Positions 32,480 through 42,894 of a DNA stretch of 64,000 bases are shown piece after piece. The position numbers were made by a program, and so were the translations under genes. The stretch is from Eremophila alpestris peregrina. Its lineage: Eukaryota; Chordata; Aves; Passeriformes; Alaudidae. Under the pieces are notes generated by a model. It saw only the letters and a list, made by a program, of their open reading frames with translations, searched no databases and had not been told where the DNA came from. Position 1 is the stretch's first letter. Every line of letters starts with the position of its first letter. The stretch is from NCBI GenBank assembly GCA_009792885.1, contig WMCF01000029.1, positions 5,722,000 through 5,785,999 of the forward strand. Direction: 5' to 3'.

Positions 32480-33180
32480 CATTTTTAAAGCCTTTTAAAA
32501 AATCTACACCAGACATGCAGTCCACTTCTCTGTAAAAAGAAGCGCAGGTCTAAAGCGGTGGGAGGCTCGCAGGTCCTGCAGCAGCTGCGCGGGAAGGAAG
32601 GCCCGAGCGCGGCTGTTCGCTCCCGGCAGCAGCCGTGAGGGCAAGCACCTGAGGGGCAGCCCAAAGGCCGAGCCCGCGGACGTCCCGCTCCCATCGCCCG
32701 AGCGAGGCCCCTTTGTTAAAGCCCGGCTGGCTGTTCCGGAGCCGGGGGGCGCCGGCACCCAGAGTTCCCTGCCCGAAACACCGTCCCGGGGCTCTGACAG
32801 CTCTGCCAGCGGAGCCGAGCCGCCCCTGCTCGCTGCCCCGCTCGCCTCCCCTGCCGCCCTACCTGCTCGCCTCCCGGCCGCCGGAGCTCCCGCAGCCGCG
32901 TCACGCCGCACCTGCCCTTTTTTGGGCTCCGACCGTGTCTTTTCCGTCAAGGCAACATCACTTCCCGTACAGCCCGAGGTGGGGGCGGGCCGGGCGGCAC
33001 CGCCCCGGCGTGTCCCGGCCCCGCCGCGGCCACCTGGGCGGGCTGAGAGCGGCCCGAGGGCAGCCCCGCGCGGTGCTCAGCGGCACTGGCCGCGCTGGCT
33101 CCACAGCCCTGCCCTCCTCACCTCTCGGAAAGATCTCGCGCCGCTTAGGAAGAATTCATGAGAGGCAAAACAGGTTTTGC
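32480..33180 (-). promoter_or_regulatory. RAB27A: CpG island, probable RAB27A promoter / noncoding first exon
   Basis: About 700 bp of CpG-dense sequence upstream of RAB27A on its strand and separate from the PIGB island 1.5 kb further right. On the minus strand AGCAG followed by GTAGGG at 32862-32861 is a candidate donor for a noncoding first exon, and there are others, for example CTCAG followed by GTGCTT near 32647. An ETS-like CGGGAAGTG lies on the minus strand near 32960-32968. Assignment to RAB27A rests on position and orientation only. Long frames through the island (for example plus-strand 32713-33414) are GC-rich shadows. Confidence 0.6.
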
Positions 33181-34570
33181 AGCGAAAATCCGCGGTGCCC
33201 GGTTAATGCGCACCACTGTGGGTTTAATGAGTTCTTCCTGCCGCCTGCTGGCTGCCCGCCTTCCCCCGCAAGGGAAGAGTGCGCTTCACTCTCAGCTGCT
33301 TCCCAACAAACGCTTTTAATTCAGCAGTCTCAGGAATTCAGCAAGCAGAATCCTAAGCTCAGTTGCATCAATAACCCCTTCCACCTGCATCAGTTCAGAC
33401 ATCCTCTTTCTTGAGGCTTTTCAAATTCAACTGCCATCTTTATGGGCAATTCCAGTCATATTTACAAAGGAAGTGCCTTCTAGACCTGAGATACACCTCT
33501 TCAAAATAACCTTTTCAATATATAGTGGTACTGTAAAGGAAGCTGCTGGAGTCACTGCAGTAATTCAGTGTTTCCACTGACCTTTTGTGGCAATTGGTGG
33601 CATTTCTTCATGGAATCAGGGAATGGTTTGGGTTGGAAGGGACCTAAAAGATCATCTAGTTCCAACCCCTCACTGGCTCTGCTAGACCAGGCTGCCCAAA
33701 ACCCCATCCAGTCTGGACTTGGAGACTTCCAGGGATAAGGCAGCCACAGCTTCTCTGGGCAACCTGTGCCAGTGACTTACCACTCACACTAAAAATTTCT
33801 TCCTAGTATCTATTCTAAACCTGCCCTCTTTAAGTTTTAAGCCACTGCCCATGTAATGTCATGTCCAAACTGCATTTACTGCACTCAACTGCGCCTCCCA
33901 GCCCACTCTCTAATGCAATCCTCCCATCTCAGCTTCCATACCACTGCCTCCAGCTCTAACATTGTTCCTGGCTTAAATATAAAGACATTCAGACAACTGG
34001 TTTCTTCCCTCATTCTGTCCAAACAAGATTCTGTGTTAAAACCAAAACCTGGCATAAGTTTGTCTCCTGGGTTTGGCTTCTTTTTAGATTTACTGAAATC
34101 TTGATGTATCTATTGATTTGGTTTCCCCAAGTCTCAGATTCTGTTGTCAGACTAACCCACACCTATTCCAAGATCCGTGCTGTCTTCCTGAGCTACACAT
34201 TGAGGCTCTTCTCCAAGTACAACCCATTTTTCAGGCAAATTTGTCTATTTTGTAGCCTCACTCTGTCAGGAATGAAATAAGCACATGTGGTACGTGTGTG
34301 TATGTACATATGGCTAGGTCTGATTATCAACTAAGGATACCAAGGTTGGGTGCAGTTCCCTTCTCAGCCACTTGCACAACTGCTTTCCCAACTGAGCCGA
34401 CATATTAAGAACAGAAACCATGAGAAGCAGAGAAAAATGGTATTTATCACTTTGAGGATCAGATCAGAGGCAATCCAACAAAACCCGTGAAGCGTAACCA
34501 CACAGCAGCAGCTTTCTTTTTCGAGTTTCCTGATGCTATTTAAATGTAGATGTGAAATAGACCTTCAGAC
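33181..34570. other. Intergenic spacer between RAB27A island and PIGBOS1/PIGB island
   Basis: Outside the CR1 fragment at 33610-33880 I see no coding exon, RNA gene or other repeat. A short GT/AT-alternating stretch lies at about 34290-34310. PIGBOS1 3' UTR sequence may extend leftwards into it from 34805. Confidence 0.5.
33610..33880 (-). mobile_element. CR1 LINE 3' fragment
   Basis: Starts on the plus strand with TGGAATCAGGGAATGGTTTG, then GGTTGGAAGGGACCTAAAAG and ATCATCTAGTTCCAACCCCT, and continues into TTCCAGGGATAAGGCAGCC and TTTCTTCCTAGTATC. This is the standard antisense view of the avian CR1 3' end, so the element lies on the minus strand and is 5'-truncated. It is better preserved than the copy near 3 kb. 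The right boundary is approximate. Confidence 0.9.
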
Positions 34571-34805
34571 ATCAGAATGTCGTACATGATTCAACATTCG
34601 CGTCCCAAAGTCTGGTACCAAACACACAGGCGCGCAGCTGCAGCTCCAGCAGGCGGGCGGCGGCGGCGGGGCCGGGCTGCAGAGGCGGCTCGGGCGGGAC
34701 GGCCCCGGCAGGTGACGGTCGCGCCGGCTCCGAGCGGTTCCATCGCCCCCGATGTGCCGGGCCGGGCAGCGAGGCGGTGCCCGGGAACGGCGCCGCACGA
34801 CGCCC

Positions 34806-34961
34806 TCAGGGCCTCTTCTCGGGCGCGGCGTCCGGCGGCGGCGCGGCGGGGCCGTGCGGGGCCGCGGGCGGCTGGAAGAGCGGCCCGTAGATGTAGATCC
34901 CGCTGGCCACGCCGAGCGCCACGGCCACGGCCACCTGCTGCAGGGACAGCCGCCCCCTCAT
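34806..34961 (-). CDS. PIGBOS1: PIGBOS1 mitochondrial outer-membrane microprotein
   Basis: A 51-codon reading frame in one exon, divergent from PIGB. The mammalian protein (54 residues) sits in the mitochondrial outer membrane, touches the ER protein CLCC1 and tunes the unfolded protein response. The family pattern is visible: MRGRLSLQQ, then a single hydrophobic segment VAVAVALGVASGIYIYGPLF (10-29), equivalent to the mammalian LGIAGGVYIFQPVF stretch. After it the tail is QPPAAPHGPAAPPPDAAPEK, rich in Pro and Ala, where mammals have a charged Glu/Lys helix. Position, strand, length and membrane segment support the identification; the tail differs strongly. A longer overlapping frame in another phase is a GC-rich shadow. 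A donor-like CAG followed by GTGAGG at 35039/35038 could mark a noncoding exon, but this is uncertain. Confidence 0.85.
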   Translation of the reverse strand: MRGRLSLQQVAVAVALGVASGIYIYGPLFQPPAAPHGPAAPPPDAAPEKRP

Positions 34962-35170
34962 GGCGGACACGCGTGGGGCGGGCGCGCACTGCGGCGCGGC
35001 CCCGGCTCGGCTGCGGCCCGCGGCCCCGGTGCCCTCACCTGAACGCGGGACGCGGCGGAGCCCCGGCTTCCCGCTCGCTGCAGGCACCGGACGGAAGTGC
35101 GGGCACCGTCCCGCCCCCCGCGGTCGCGCATGCCCCGGCGGGGCTGGAGGCCGGGCTGCTGCGGGCGCCG
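34962..35170. promoter_or_regulatory. Divergent CpG-island promoter of PIGBOS1 and PIGB
   Basis: Only 209 bp separate the two start codons. The interval is extremely GC-rich with no TATA box. It holds a CGGAAGTG word (35092-35099), a strong ETS/GABPA core, and CGCGCATGCC (35125-35134), close to the NRF1 consensus. Both factors typically drive bidirectional housekeeping promoters and nuclear genes for mitochondrial proteins, which fits PIGBOS1. The surrounding island spans roughly 34620-35560. Confidence 0.75.
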
Positions 35171-35252
35171 ATGCCGGAGGCGGTGCGGCTCCGCAAGCGG
35201 CGGTCGGTGCTGTACAGCTCGGCCGGCGGGGCCGCCGCGCAGCGAGGCGCCG
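35171..35252 (+). CDS. PIGB: PIGB coding exon 1 (residues 1-28)
   Basis: Basic cytosolic N-terminus [20 protein letters not shown], donor GTAAGC, phase 1. The ATG choice is moderately certain: the frame stays open far upstream, but only through GC-rich island sequence. Confidence 0.8.
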
Positions 35253-38200
35253 GTAAGCGGGGCCGGGCGGGGAGGGGCGGGGGGCCGCCGCCAGGGGCCC
35301 GTGACGGACCGGCCTCTCCCCGCAGGTGCGGCCGCGCCCGCGCCGCTGTTGGCGCTCGCCCTGGCGCTGCGGACGCTCAATTGCTTCCTCGTACAGACCA
35401 GTTTCGTCCCGGACGAGTACTGGCAGTCGCTGGAGGTGGCACATCGCATGGTCTTCAAATATCCTTCGCCTGCCGCGGTCCCCGCGGTGCCGTGGGCGGG
35501 GGGTGCCCGGGTATGGCTCTCCCCGCCCGGGTACGGCTTTCCCCAGCAATAAGGTGTTGGCCTGACCAGCAATAAACACCCCACCGTTCGGGCCCAAGGG
35601 GACAGAAGGTCTCCACCCGGATGGCTCGGGTGAAGCTTTTCCTTTCAGTTGGTCATGATCTGTCCTTAATATTCATAATTATGGTTACCTGACTTGGGAA
35701 TGGACAAGTAGCTTAAGGGGCTACTCGTACCCACTGATCTTTGCAAGCATGTACAAAGCATTGCAGCTGCTGGCTAAGGATAATGTTCAGCTGCTGGTGA
35801 GTATAATCAAAAAATGTGCATCTGCTACTAAAATTCAATTTTAAACACCGTGTGTTTTTATCTTTGTCTAAGTAAAATGCAAAGTTTTGAGTCTGGTAAT
35901 TAAAGATGCACGAGCACAGAGACCCCACTGACTTCCCATGGGGGCAGAACTCATTCATAGATTTCCAGTCACAGCACTGATGCCTGCCACTGCAGAGGAT
36001 TATTCTTAGCCTCCATCAATCTCTTGGACTTTCATACTGATTGTGTTTGCCACTACATCATAATTGCATAGTAGTTCGGTTTTCCAAAGTGCTTAGTAAT
36101 GTATATTTGTACTCAACCCACCAGAACTAACTAATAACAGCCCCTTTTGATTTCTATTAGAGATGTAAAGCAGATAATTCTACTTTTCATCTCTGAACAC
36201 TTTCATTTAACTTGAGATATTCTCTGTTTTGGCAGAAATACTATCCTTGCCCAAGGACCTTACTGTTTCATTTTTCAAATAATAAAAAGCTATAGAGAAT
36301 ATTCACCAGTTCACTATTTTCATACCTGAACAGTCATTCACTAATTCAGTCCTCTCTTAAAAATTGGAATTTAACTTGGTTTGTTGCAAGTACAGTTTTC
36401 TCTCTGCTTACACAGATCTGGGTCCCTCGGCTTGCACAGGCAGTGCTGGCTGCTTTTGCTGATGTGAAGCTTTATTCATTAGTGCAACACCTTGAAAATT
36501 CAGAAACAGCAAAGTTTGTGGTGAGTCACAGCCTTTAAAAAATTATGCATGTTAATAAACACTGATTTTTCATTGTAAATATGAGCAAAATGATAAGTCA
36601 CACCTTGAAGAATTATCACCTTCATTTAGGTGAACTTGTTTTAATGCGTTCATATTTTCAGTTCTTCTGCCAACTCTGTTCCTGGTTTACATGGTATTCC
36701 TGTACCAGAACCCTAACAAACACCATGGAGACTATTCTTACCATTTTTGCTCTTTCCTACTATCCAATAAAAGGCTCCAAGATGGGGAACAGGTGAGAAA
36801 CTTTCTCCTAACAGTACTGATAATTTTTGGTTTGGGATGACACCAATCTGCTAGTATTGTTTAAAATGCTAACTTTTGTCTTAACATCTAAGGCAACCAA
36901 AGCCCCCTCTTTCATGTAGCAAGAGTTCTGTCTCATGGAAGAAACACTCTAGTATTTCCTCTAAATATTTTTTTAAGATTATGTTATAGCTGATATGTAA
37001 AATTAGCTATTCCCCTGTTTCCTTTTGCAAAGTGTGATTTTATGGGAAGCTTTATTTTAAACTTTAAAAAACTGGAATATATAGTAACTTGGGAAAAGAT
37101 AAAAACCTTTTTGGGGGTCACATAGCAACTCCATTGTAACAAAGCCATTCTACAGTTGCAGCCTTCCAAGCAAAACAGAGTATCTGCACTCAGAGAGTCA
37201 AAGTTACCTGCAATATGAAAAACTTTTGCCCAGAGACATGACAATTGTTGAAATGTCACTATCTGCAAAAGAATTAACCAGACCTTTTGATAAGCTGCTG
37301 GGTTTTTTTGTTTCTTCCTTCTAGTTGTAAGTATTTAGCTTTGGTAGCACTTGCATTTGTTATTCGTCCCACTGCTGTTATCCTGTGGATGCCTTTGGTC
37401 TTCAGTCATTTTTTGCAAGAACAGAGGAAAGCAGACCTTATCCTACACAAGTGCATTCCAGTTGGGTAAGTTCTTTCTCAGTTTAAATTGGGACTTTGCA
37501 CAGCAACATCTTAAGTTTGGTTTTACCACTGCAAAGGCAGAGAAGCAAAAAAAACATATCATGTAAATAAAAGAAGAGAACAAATAGAGTCCTTTTGCAA
37601 AAGTTTAAGGAAGGGGCATGTTTCCTTTAAACTGTTGTATATGCTGCAAAAAAGCACCAGGAAAGATTTCATGATGGCGAGACATGAGCAGCATTCCAGC
37701 TTAATGTGGGATTGTGCCAAGGATACCAGGTGATGGCAAGTGGCCACTGTAAAATGGCCATGAGTATGGACAATCTCAAAAATACTAGAAATAAGAGTTT
37801 TGACAGCTATCTGGAGAAGATACAAAAGCAATTCAGGCAATATCAGTGCAACAAACTTTCCATTTTTGCAGATTGGTCACAGTAGGAACCTCTTTAATAA
37901 TTGACCGTGTGTTTTTTGGTGAGGTAAGCTGTTTTAAACTTGACTTATAAGAAGAAGGTTGGGGTTTAGTATTTTAGCATTGATGGATATTTCAGACTTC
38001 TCTGACTTCTCTGGTTTCTGAGACAGTGTCTGGCCTATAATCTGTAAAATATCCTAAGCCACAAACCACTGAACACTGACTTCTCAGGTATTTCAAATGA
38101 TGGACTGCTACATAAAACCAGTATGCTCAGTCCTCAGAAGTTATCAACAAACTACAAACTTACACACTTCTGTGATTAATGGCTAAATATAGGAAGTCCA

Positions 38201-41200
38201 TGCTGAGTCTTAGTAAAAAAAAACCAACCTGAAAGAGGAGTGAAAATGTATTATATAGAGCCAGTGATGACTTGTCATTCAATGTATGTTGGGTTTGACT
38301 TCGGCTTTGTTTAACTCCTCCCCATCTCCCAGTGGGTACTGGTTCCACTGAACTTCTTGAGATTCAACGTGCTGCAGAATTTGGGGACATTTTATGGCTC
38401 TCACCCTTGGCATTGGTACTTCACCCAGGGACTCCCAGTCCTCTTGGGTCCCCACCTGCCTTTCTTCATCCACGGCTGTGCTCTGGCACCAAGGAGGGAC
38501 CGCATCTTTCTCCTGGCAGTGACCTGGACAGTGCTGGTGTACAGGTAATGTCTCCTGAGGGGCACTGCTGCCTCTCACTGCTTGTGCTCTCTGCAAAGCT
38601 CAGGTACTCCCCAGAACAAAGCAGCATGGTATTCAGGTTAAGTGATGGATAACTTGAAACTATTCAAACACTCCAAGAAATGCAGTCAGTTATAAAACTG
38701 GTTCTAGTATTTTGTGTAATACTGCTTCTTGTATTCTCACCACCATGTATCTTTAGAATTGATTAGACCTTTAAAGAACAAAATAATTCATCATGAAATG
38801 CAATGGAAAATGAAATTTAAAAAATCCCAAAACCAACACTCAATCACCCAGGAGGTGTTTAAGCAAAAATGGAACTAGTTAGAAAACTGAGTTCAGTAGA
38901 TGACTATTAATGAAAGCACCATTTCACTTGGTTCTTTAATACATCCCTAATAAAATGAGATCTTCTTAGACCACTAACATTTAGTCTATTCATAAGTTTA
39001 CATACAGCTCTTAACTATCATAAGGCTGTATTTCTCATTTTAAGCTCAGAAATATAAGAAAAGGTAAGTTTTTTCTCAAGCATCAGAATTAACTCTCAAT
39101 TAAACAGGAGACACTTTCAGATAAGAAAAAAAATACCACAAGTAAATAAATACTAAGCAATAAATACTTTTATACTGTCGTAGTAATAAATTACAACAAA
39201 ACAGTAGCAAGGCCAGAAATGCTATTTCTTCTTTTCAACTCAGAACTGGAAGTAGCTCTATTGGCTTTAGGACTTTTCTACCTCCCTTAGTCTTATAAGA
39301 ATTTCTTTGATTGCCAAGACTTGAGTGTTGGTAATCCCCAAAAGAGCCCAAAAAGTTGGCATGGGAAATTGTGTATTGTTGTATTAGCAAGGGTGACTGT
39401 AAGTTGGTAGATACAAATGGGCATTTGAATCTTAGTTTTTCATCCACACTATTTATTGTGTCTTATTACAGAAAACAGATAGGTGAAATACTAGCTAAAT
39501 TACATCTAGTTGTCAAAGAATCAGACCACTTAATTGTAGTAGCCAGGAGTTTTTACCAGTGCTTGGTTTAAACTAATTTGAATGTATTTACTGTGTTCTT
39601 CAAAAGTGACAATTTGGATTTTTACTCTTAACTGCTTCTTAATACTTGCATGTGCTCTTTCAGTCCTCTGTGCTCTAAAGCACATTTTGTCAACAGAACT
39701 GAAGCATTTCACTTTCTTGATGTACTATTTTATGTTTTATTACAGCACACTGAGCCATAAGGAATTCAGGTTCATCTATCCAGTACTGCCATTCTGCATG
39801 ATTTTCTGTGGTAAGCATTGGTTTCAAATGTCTTGCAACCTTACCTGGATATAATTTTTACCCAGACAGAGACTGTTAATGGTCAATGTAGGTATTTGAT
39901 AAAGGGTTCTTAGAATTAGCCTAGCCTTTTCTTACAGCTAGTTAAAAAGAGAAAGAAAAAAGATGAGGAAGAGCAAGTGACTGTAGCACAGATAAAGAAT
40001 CCTTAGCCATTGGTGTCTGTGCCATGTTCATTGTCTGTGTCATCTTCATCTAAGCTGTGGTTGTGAGAAAGGAGCTTCTGCAAGCATCTCCCACCAGGAG
40101 AAATGCCTTTTCCCATTCTTAACTCCTTCAAGAAAAGCAGGGGAAAGGAACACCAGCTGGAGATAGGGAAAAAAATGAAGGAGTATGCTCTTCCAAGGCC
40201 AGCAGCTCAAAATTTAATAGCAATAAAGAAATGCTGTTGTTTTCAGCATTTTGGAGAAAAAGAATACCACAGCCTTGCACAGGTAGTTACCATTTATTCT
40301 GTCTCTATGTGGACTTGCATGAATCAGAACACATCAGTAAGTTGCCATATATCATTCATCCAAACTATTGAATGGACTGTTTTTCACTACAAGAAATAGA
40401 ATTAAAAGAGACAAATCACTGGTTTTTAGATTGTATTTCTGTATTTCAGGAAACAGGTGTGGGCTTAAGATTTACTCTGAATTAAATCCAGGAATTGAAA
40501 GAGCAAAGTCTAACCTTTGAATTTCCATTCAAAGAGTAAAGACTCAAAGAACACTGTAGTAAAGTATCTCAAAGCATTGTTATTGACCGAGTAATGGTTT
40601 GCCACTGTATTAGGGTACTTTCAAAAATGTGTGAATTGTTTATCTCCCAAACTTACTCAAATGTTTCTCTAGGATATTCTTTGAAACACCTGAAAGCATG
40701 GAAGAAAACTGCAGCCAGTTTCCTGCTCTTGTCCAATTTAGTCCCAGCCCTGTACACAGGCTTGGTTCACCAGCGAGGCACCCTGGATGTTATGAGTCAC
40801 ATCCAGCAGCTCTGCAGTAACTCCCAGCAGTCACAAGCTTCTGTCTTCATCCTGATGCCTTGCCACTCTACTCCATTTTACAGGTATTAAAAGCATTAAC
40901 AGTGCTCCACCTTAAAATCCAAACTCTTAATCAGAAATGAAGATTTCTTTTTTCCAAGGATTTATATATTGGGATAGATAAATGTATATAGGAAGAGTAT
41001 TGATTTCTCCTACAGTTAATAGAGTGAATAGGGGACATCAGCCAAATGCTTATACAACAGCATCAAATTCAGCATCTAAGCCTTATTCATTTTTGTGAAA
41101 TAGCTTTGTATGAGCATATGCAGTAAGTCTAATGACTTTACCAAGTATGTCACACTTCATTATGGTAACATTTGTAGCAAAACTAAACACTAATTGTTAC

Positions 41201-42532
41201 AATCAAAATGTATTAATTTTACTTCTACTGCTAGGCAGTAAAGAAATGTCATTACAACAGAGTGACTGAGGTCACTGCAAAAGGTTTGCAGTAGATCCTG
41301 GCAAATAAACAAAATAAGCAGATATAAATAATGAAGCTGATATGGAAAAGTACCTTTTTAAGAAACTGATGTTGTACAAATGGTATTTTAATTAAGATAA
41401 ATGTGTTTTCTGTTAACTGCTAACAACACAGTCCCAGCAGTTCAGAGCTGAGTCTGCTTGTTCTAACTTTGCTTTCATGTGAATATTGAAGGGAAGAAAA
41501 TACTACTCAGGAAAAAAATTAATCGATTTTTGTTTTGACTGAGGTATCTTTTAAAGTGATGAGTCGTTTCAAATCTCTGATTCTGGTCAGTTTATCATGA
41601 AGTGTGTGTTTTTGTTTGTCTCCCTAGTCATGTTCACTGTCCTCTAAAAATGAGATTCCTTCAGTGTCCCCCAAACCTAACTGGCAATGAGAGCTACGTT
41701 GATGAAGCTGATGTGTTTTACTCTAACCCACTTGGCTGGCTGAATAAGGAGTTTTACAATGACACATTATTACCCAGTCACTTGATCCTCTTCAATGTGC
41801 TAGAACAGGTATGGTAACTGCAAGTTGAAACAAACTGCTTCTGAGGATATGTTACAAAATAAATTAAGGAAGAGTTATAGTTAAATTTTTTTTAAATGGT
41901 TGTCCACAACTTTTTAAAACACAGCTTATATTAAAATTGACCCCTCTAGTCCATAATAAGGGTACTGCTATTATTCCACTGACACATATTTAATGTTCAC
42001 ATGTGCCCTCTCCTCTGTGCAAATTCTACACAAAGGCCACAAAGTAATGTTTTATGGAATTCTTCTCAATCCATGTTAAAACAAATGTGCCATCTGTTCC
42101 CAGAAGCTGCACTTTTGAGTGAGCAACAAAGAAAAGCAAAAACACCTGCAGTCACAGTACCTTTTAACCCCTCAAATCTTTAATGAAGTCCATGCACTCA
42201 AACAACGGTGGCTGGTGAATATCCGCTGCAGACAGGATCAGACAGGATAGGTACTTCTTTTTCTAGCAGGCTTTCCTAAAATAAAGGATAAAGCTTCCCA
42301 GGGACAGTTGAACTGATGGTTGTAAGAGACTTTGGAACACTATTCTAATGCTCCCAGCTGTGTTTTCTTACTGTGGAAATTAATGTATGTTCACTTACAG
42401 GAAATATCATCATTTCTAGCTTTAAGGGGCTATGAGAAAACTGCCACTCTCTTTCATACTCATGTACCTCAAGGACGAGTTGGAAGCCACATCTCCATCT
42501 ACAGGAGAAAAACTGAAATGAATTCTCCCTGA
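35171..42532 (+). CDS. PIGB: PIGB, GPI mannosyltransferase 3, complete in 12 coding exons
   Basis: PIG-B adds the third mannose, from dolichol-phosphate-mannose, to the GPI precursor on the lumenal side of the ER (GT22 family, multi-spanning). Coding exons: 35171-35252, 35326-35458, 35679-35796, 36416-36520, 36662-36792, 37325-37465, 37872-37923, 38333-38544, 39746-39810, 40673-40883, 41628-41808, 42401-42532. Phases agree at all joins and sum to 520 codons plus stop; human is about 554, the difference mostly at the N-terminus. Motifs: FVPDEYWQ (54-61) with the family Asp-Glu pair in the first lumenal loop, [33 protein letters not shown], and the signature HKEFRF (329-334). The start [12 protein letters not shown] is the only ATG in frame near the exon. 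All introns are GT-AG except intron 2, which has U12-type AT signals. Intron 1 is only 73 bp. Confidence 0.94.
35326..35458 (+). CDS. PIGB: PIGB coding exon 2 (residues 28-72)
   Basis: Acceptor CTCCCCGCAG. It encodes the first membrane segment ([15 protein letters not shown]) and the catalytic-loop motif [18 protein letters not shown]. It ends TTCAA directly before ATATCCTT, a U12-type donor, instead of a GT. Confidence 0.88.
35679..35796 (+). CDS. PIGB: PIGB coding exon 3 (residues 72-111)
   Basis: Encodes [20 protein letters not shown] and on to DNVQLL, donor GTGAGT. The left boundary is set by conservation of YGYLTWEW after N72 and would make the intron end in AA. The alternative, an AC end at 35687-35688, would start the exon at 35689 and lose three residues. 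Confidence 0.8.
36416..36520 (+). CDS. PIGB: PIGB coding exon 4 (residues 112-146)
   Basis: 105 nt, acceptor TTACACAG, donor GTGAGT, phase 0 at both ends. It encodes [20 protein letters not shown], a membrane segment followed by a loop. Confidence 0.93.
36662..36792 (+). CDS. PIGB: PIGB coding exon 5 (residues 147-190)
   Basis: Acceptor TATTTTCAG, donor GTGAGA. It encodes [20 protein letters not shown] and [15 protein letters not shown], a highly conserved block of the GT22 family. Confidence 0.94.
37325..37465 (+). CDS. PIGB: PIGB coding exon 6 (residues 190-237)
   Basis: Acceptor CTTCCTTCTAG, donor GTAAGT. It encodes [20 protein letters not shown], the conserved basic-proline membrane segment of the family, then the loop [20 protein letters not shown]. 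Confidence 0.94.
37872..37923 (+). CDS. PIGB: PIGB coding exon 7 (residues 237-254)
   Basis: A 52-nt exon encoding [17 protein letters not shown], acceptor TTTTTGCAG, donor GTAAGC. It is too short to be seen as an open frame of its own; it was found by phase and by the conserved IDRVFFG. Confidence 0.93.
38333..38544 (+). CDS. PIGB: PIGB coding exon 8 (residues 255-325)
   Basis: 212 nt. It encodes [20 protein letters not shown], then [19 protein letters not shown], a hallmark GT22 lumenal motif, and the membrane segment [12 protein letters not shown]. Donor GTAATG. Confidence 0.94.
39746..39810 (+). CDS. PIGB: PIGB coding exon 9 (residues 325-347)
   Basis: 65 nt encoding [26 protein letters not shown] is the signature shared by GPI and ALG mannosyltransferases. 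Acceptor TTTATTACAG, donor GTAAGC. Confidence 0.95.
40673..40883 (+). CDS. PIGB: PIGB coding exon 10 (residues 347-417)
   Basis: 211 nt, acceptor GTTTCTCTAG, donor GTATTA. It encodes the last clear membrane segment ([20 protein letters not shown]) and the start of the lumenal C-terminal domain, ending [12 protein letters not shown]. Confidence 0.94.
41628..41808 (+). CDS. PIGB: PIGB coding exon 11 (residues 417-477)
   Basis: 181 nt, acceptor CTCCCTAG, donor GTATGG. It encodes [20 protein letters not shown] and [18 protein letters not shown], part of the lumenal C-terminal domain. Confidence 0.94.
42401..42532 (+). CDS. PIGB: PIGB terminal coding exon 12 (residues 478-520)
   Basis: 132 nt including TGA, acceptor TCACTTACAG. 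It encodes [20 protein letters not shown] and on to [13 protein letters not shown]. The tail after the basic YRRK is short. Confidence 0.93.
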   Translation, partial: EISSFLALRGYEKTATLFHTHVPQGRVGSHISIYRRKTEMNSP

Positions 42533-42890
42533 AGATCAGTGTCTAGACCTCGGAGTGATGAGATCAGTTTTGCACAGCAGGAGCTATGCTTACACCTCGT
42601 ACTGCAGAAAGGAGAGCAGTGAGTCTGATACTGGGGAGGTCAAAGGGGAGGTCCCATGAGGCAGCCAGTGGTGCCTGCAAACACATAAACCTCCTCCTGA
42701 AGGCAGCTTCAGTAGCAGTAGGACAGGGTGGGATTGCTGACCTACCTTACAACACTAGATAACATTGGGAAGACCAAAATTACCACATTAATACTTAAGC
42801 AATCAAATACAGACAAAACTGGACCATTTTTATAGAACTGTACAGCTATGCTAAATTTCTTTTATAAATAAAGACTTTTACCCACAATGT
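42533..42890 (+). terminator. PIGB: PIGB 3' UTR and poly(A) signal
   Basis: About 340 bp after the stop leads to AATAAA at 42867-42872, within TTTATAAATAAAGAC. Cleavage is expected 10-30 bp further on. No earlier canonical signal was seen. Confidence 0.8.
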
Positions 42891-42894
42891 CTCT

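Larger units (their letters stand above)
35797..42400 (+). other. PIGB: PIGB introns 3 to 11
   Basis: Introns at 35797-36415, 36521-36661, 36793-37324, 37466-37871, 37924-38332, 38545-39745, 39811-40672, 40884-41627 and 41809-42400. All are GT-AG and AT-rich. I see no repeat, RNA gene or nested coding sequence in them; open frames that start or end inside are extensions of the exons or chance. Confidence 0.8.

Noticed and set aside
32713..33414. 233-codon plus-strand frame in the RAB27A island
   Set aside because: Low-complexity Pro/Ala/Arg composition from CpG-island sequence, with no known domain and no splice context.
34577..35575. 332-codon plus-strand frame through the PIGB island
   Set aside because: It only contains PIGB exons 1 and 2 in frame; the rest is GC-rich sequence where stops are rare. 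The splice sites and conserved motifs show where the real exons lie.
35643..35648. Ordinary TTTCAG acceptor for PIGB exon 3
   Set aside because: All three frames from this AG meet a stop or leave the frame of YGYLTWEW before reaching that exon.
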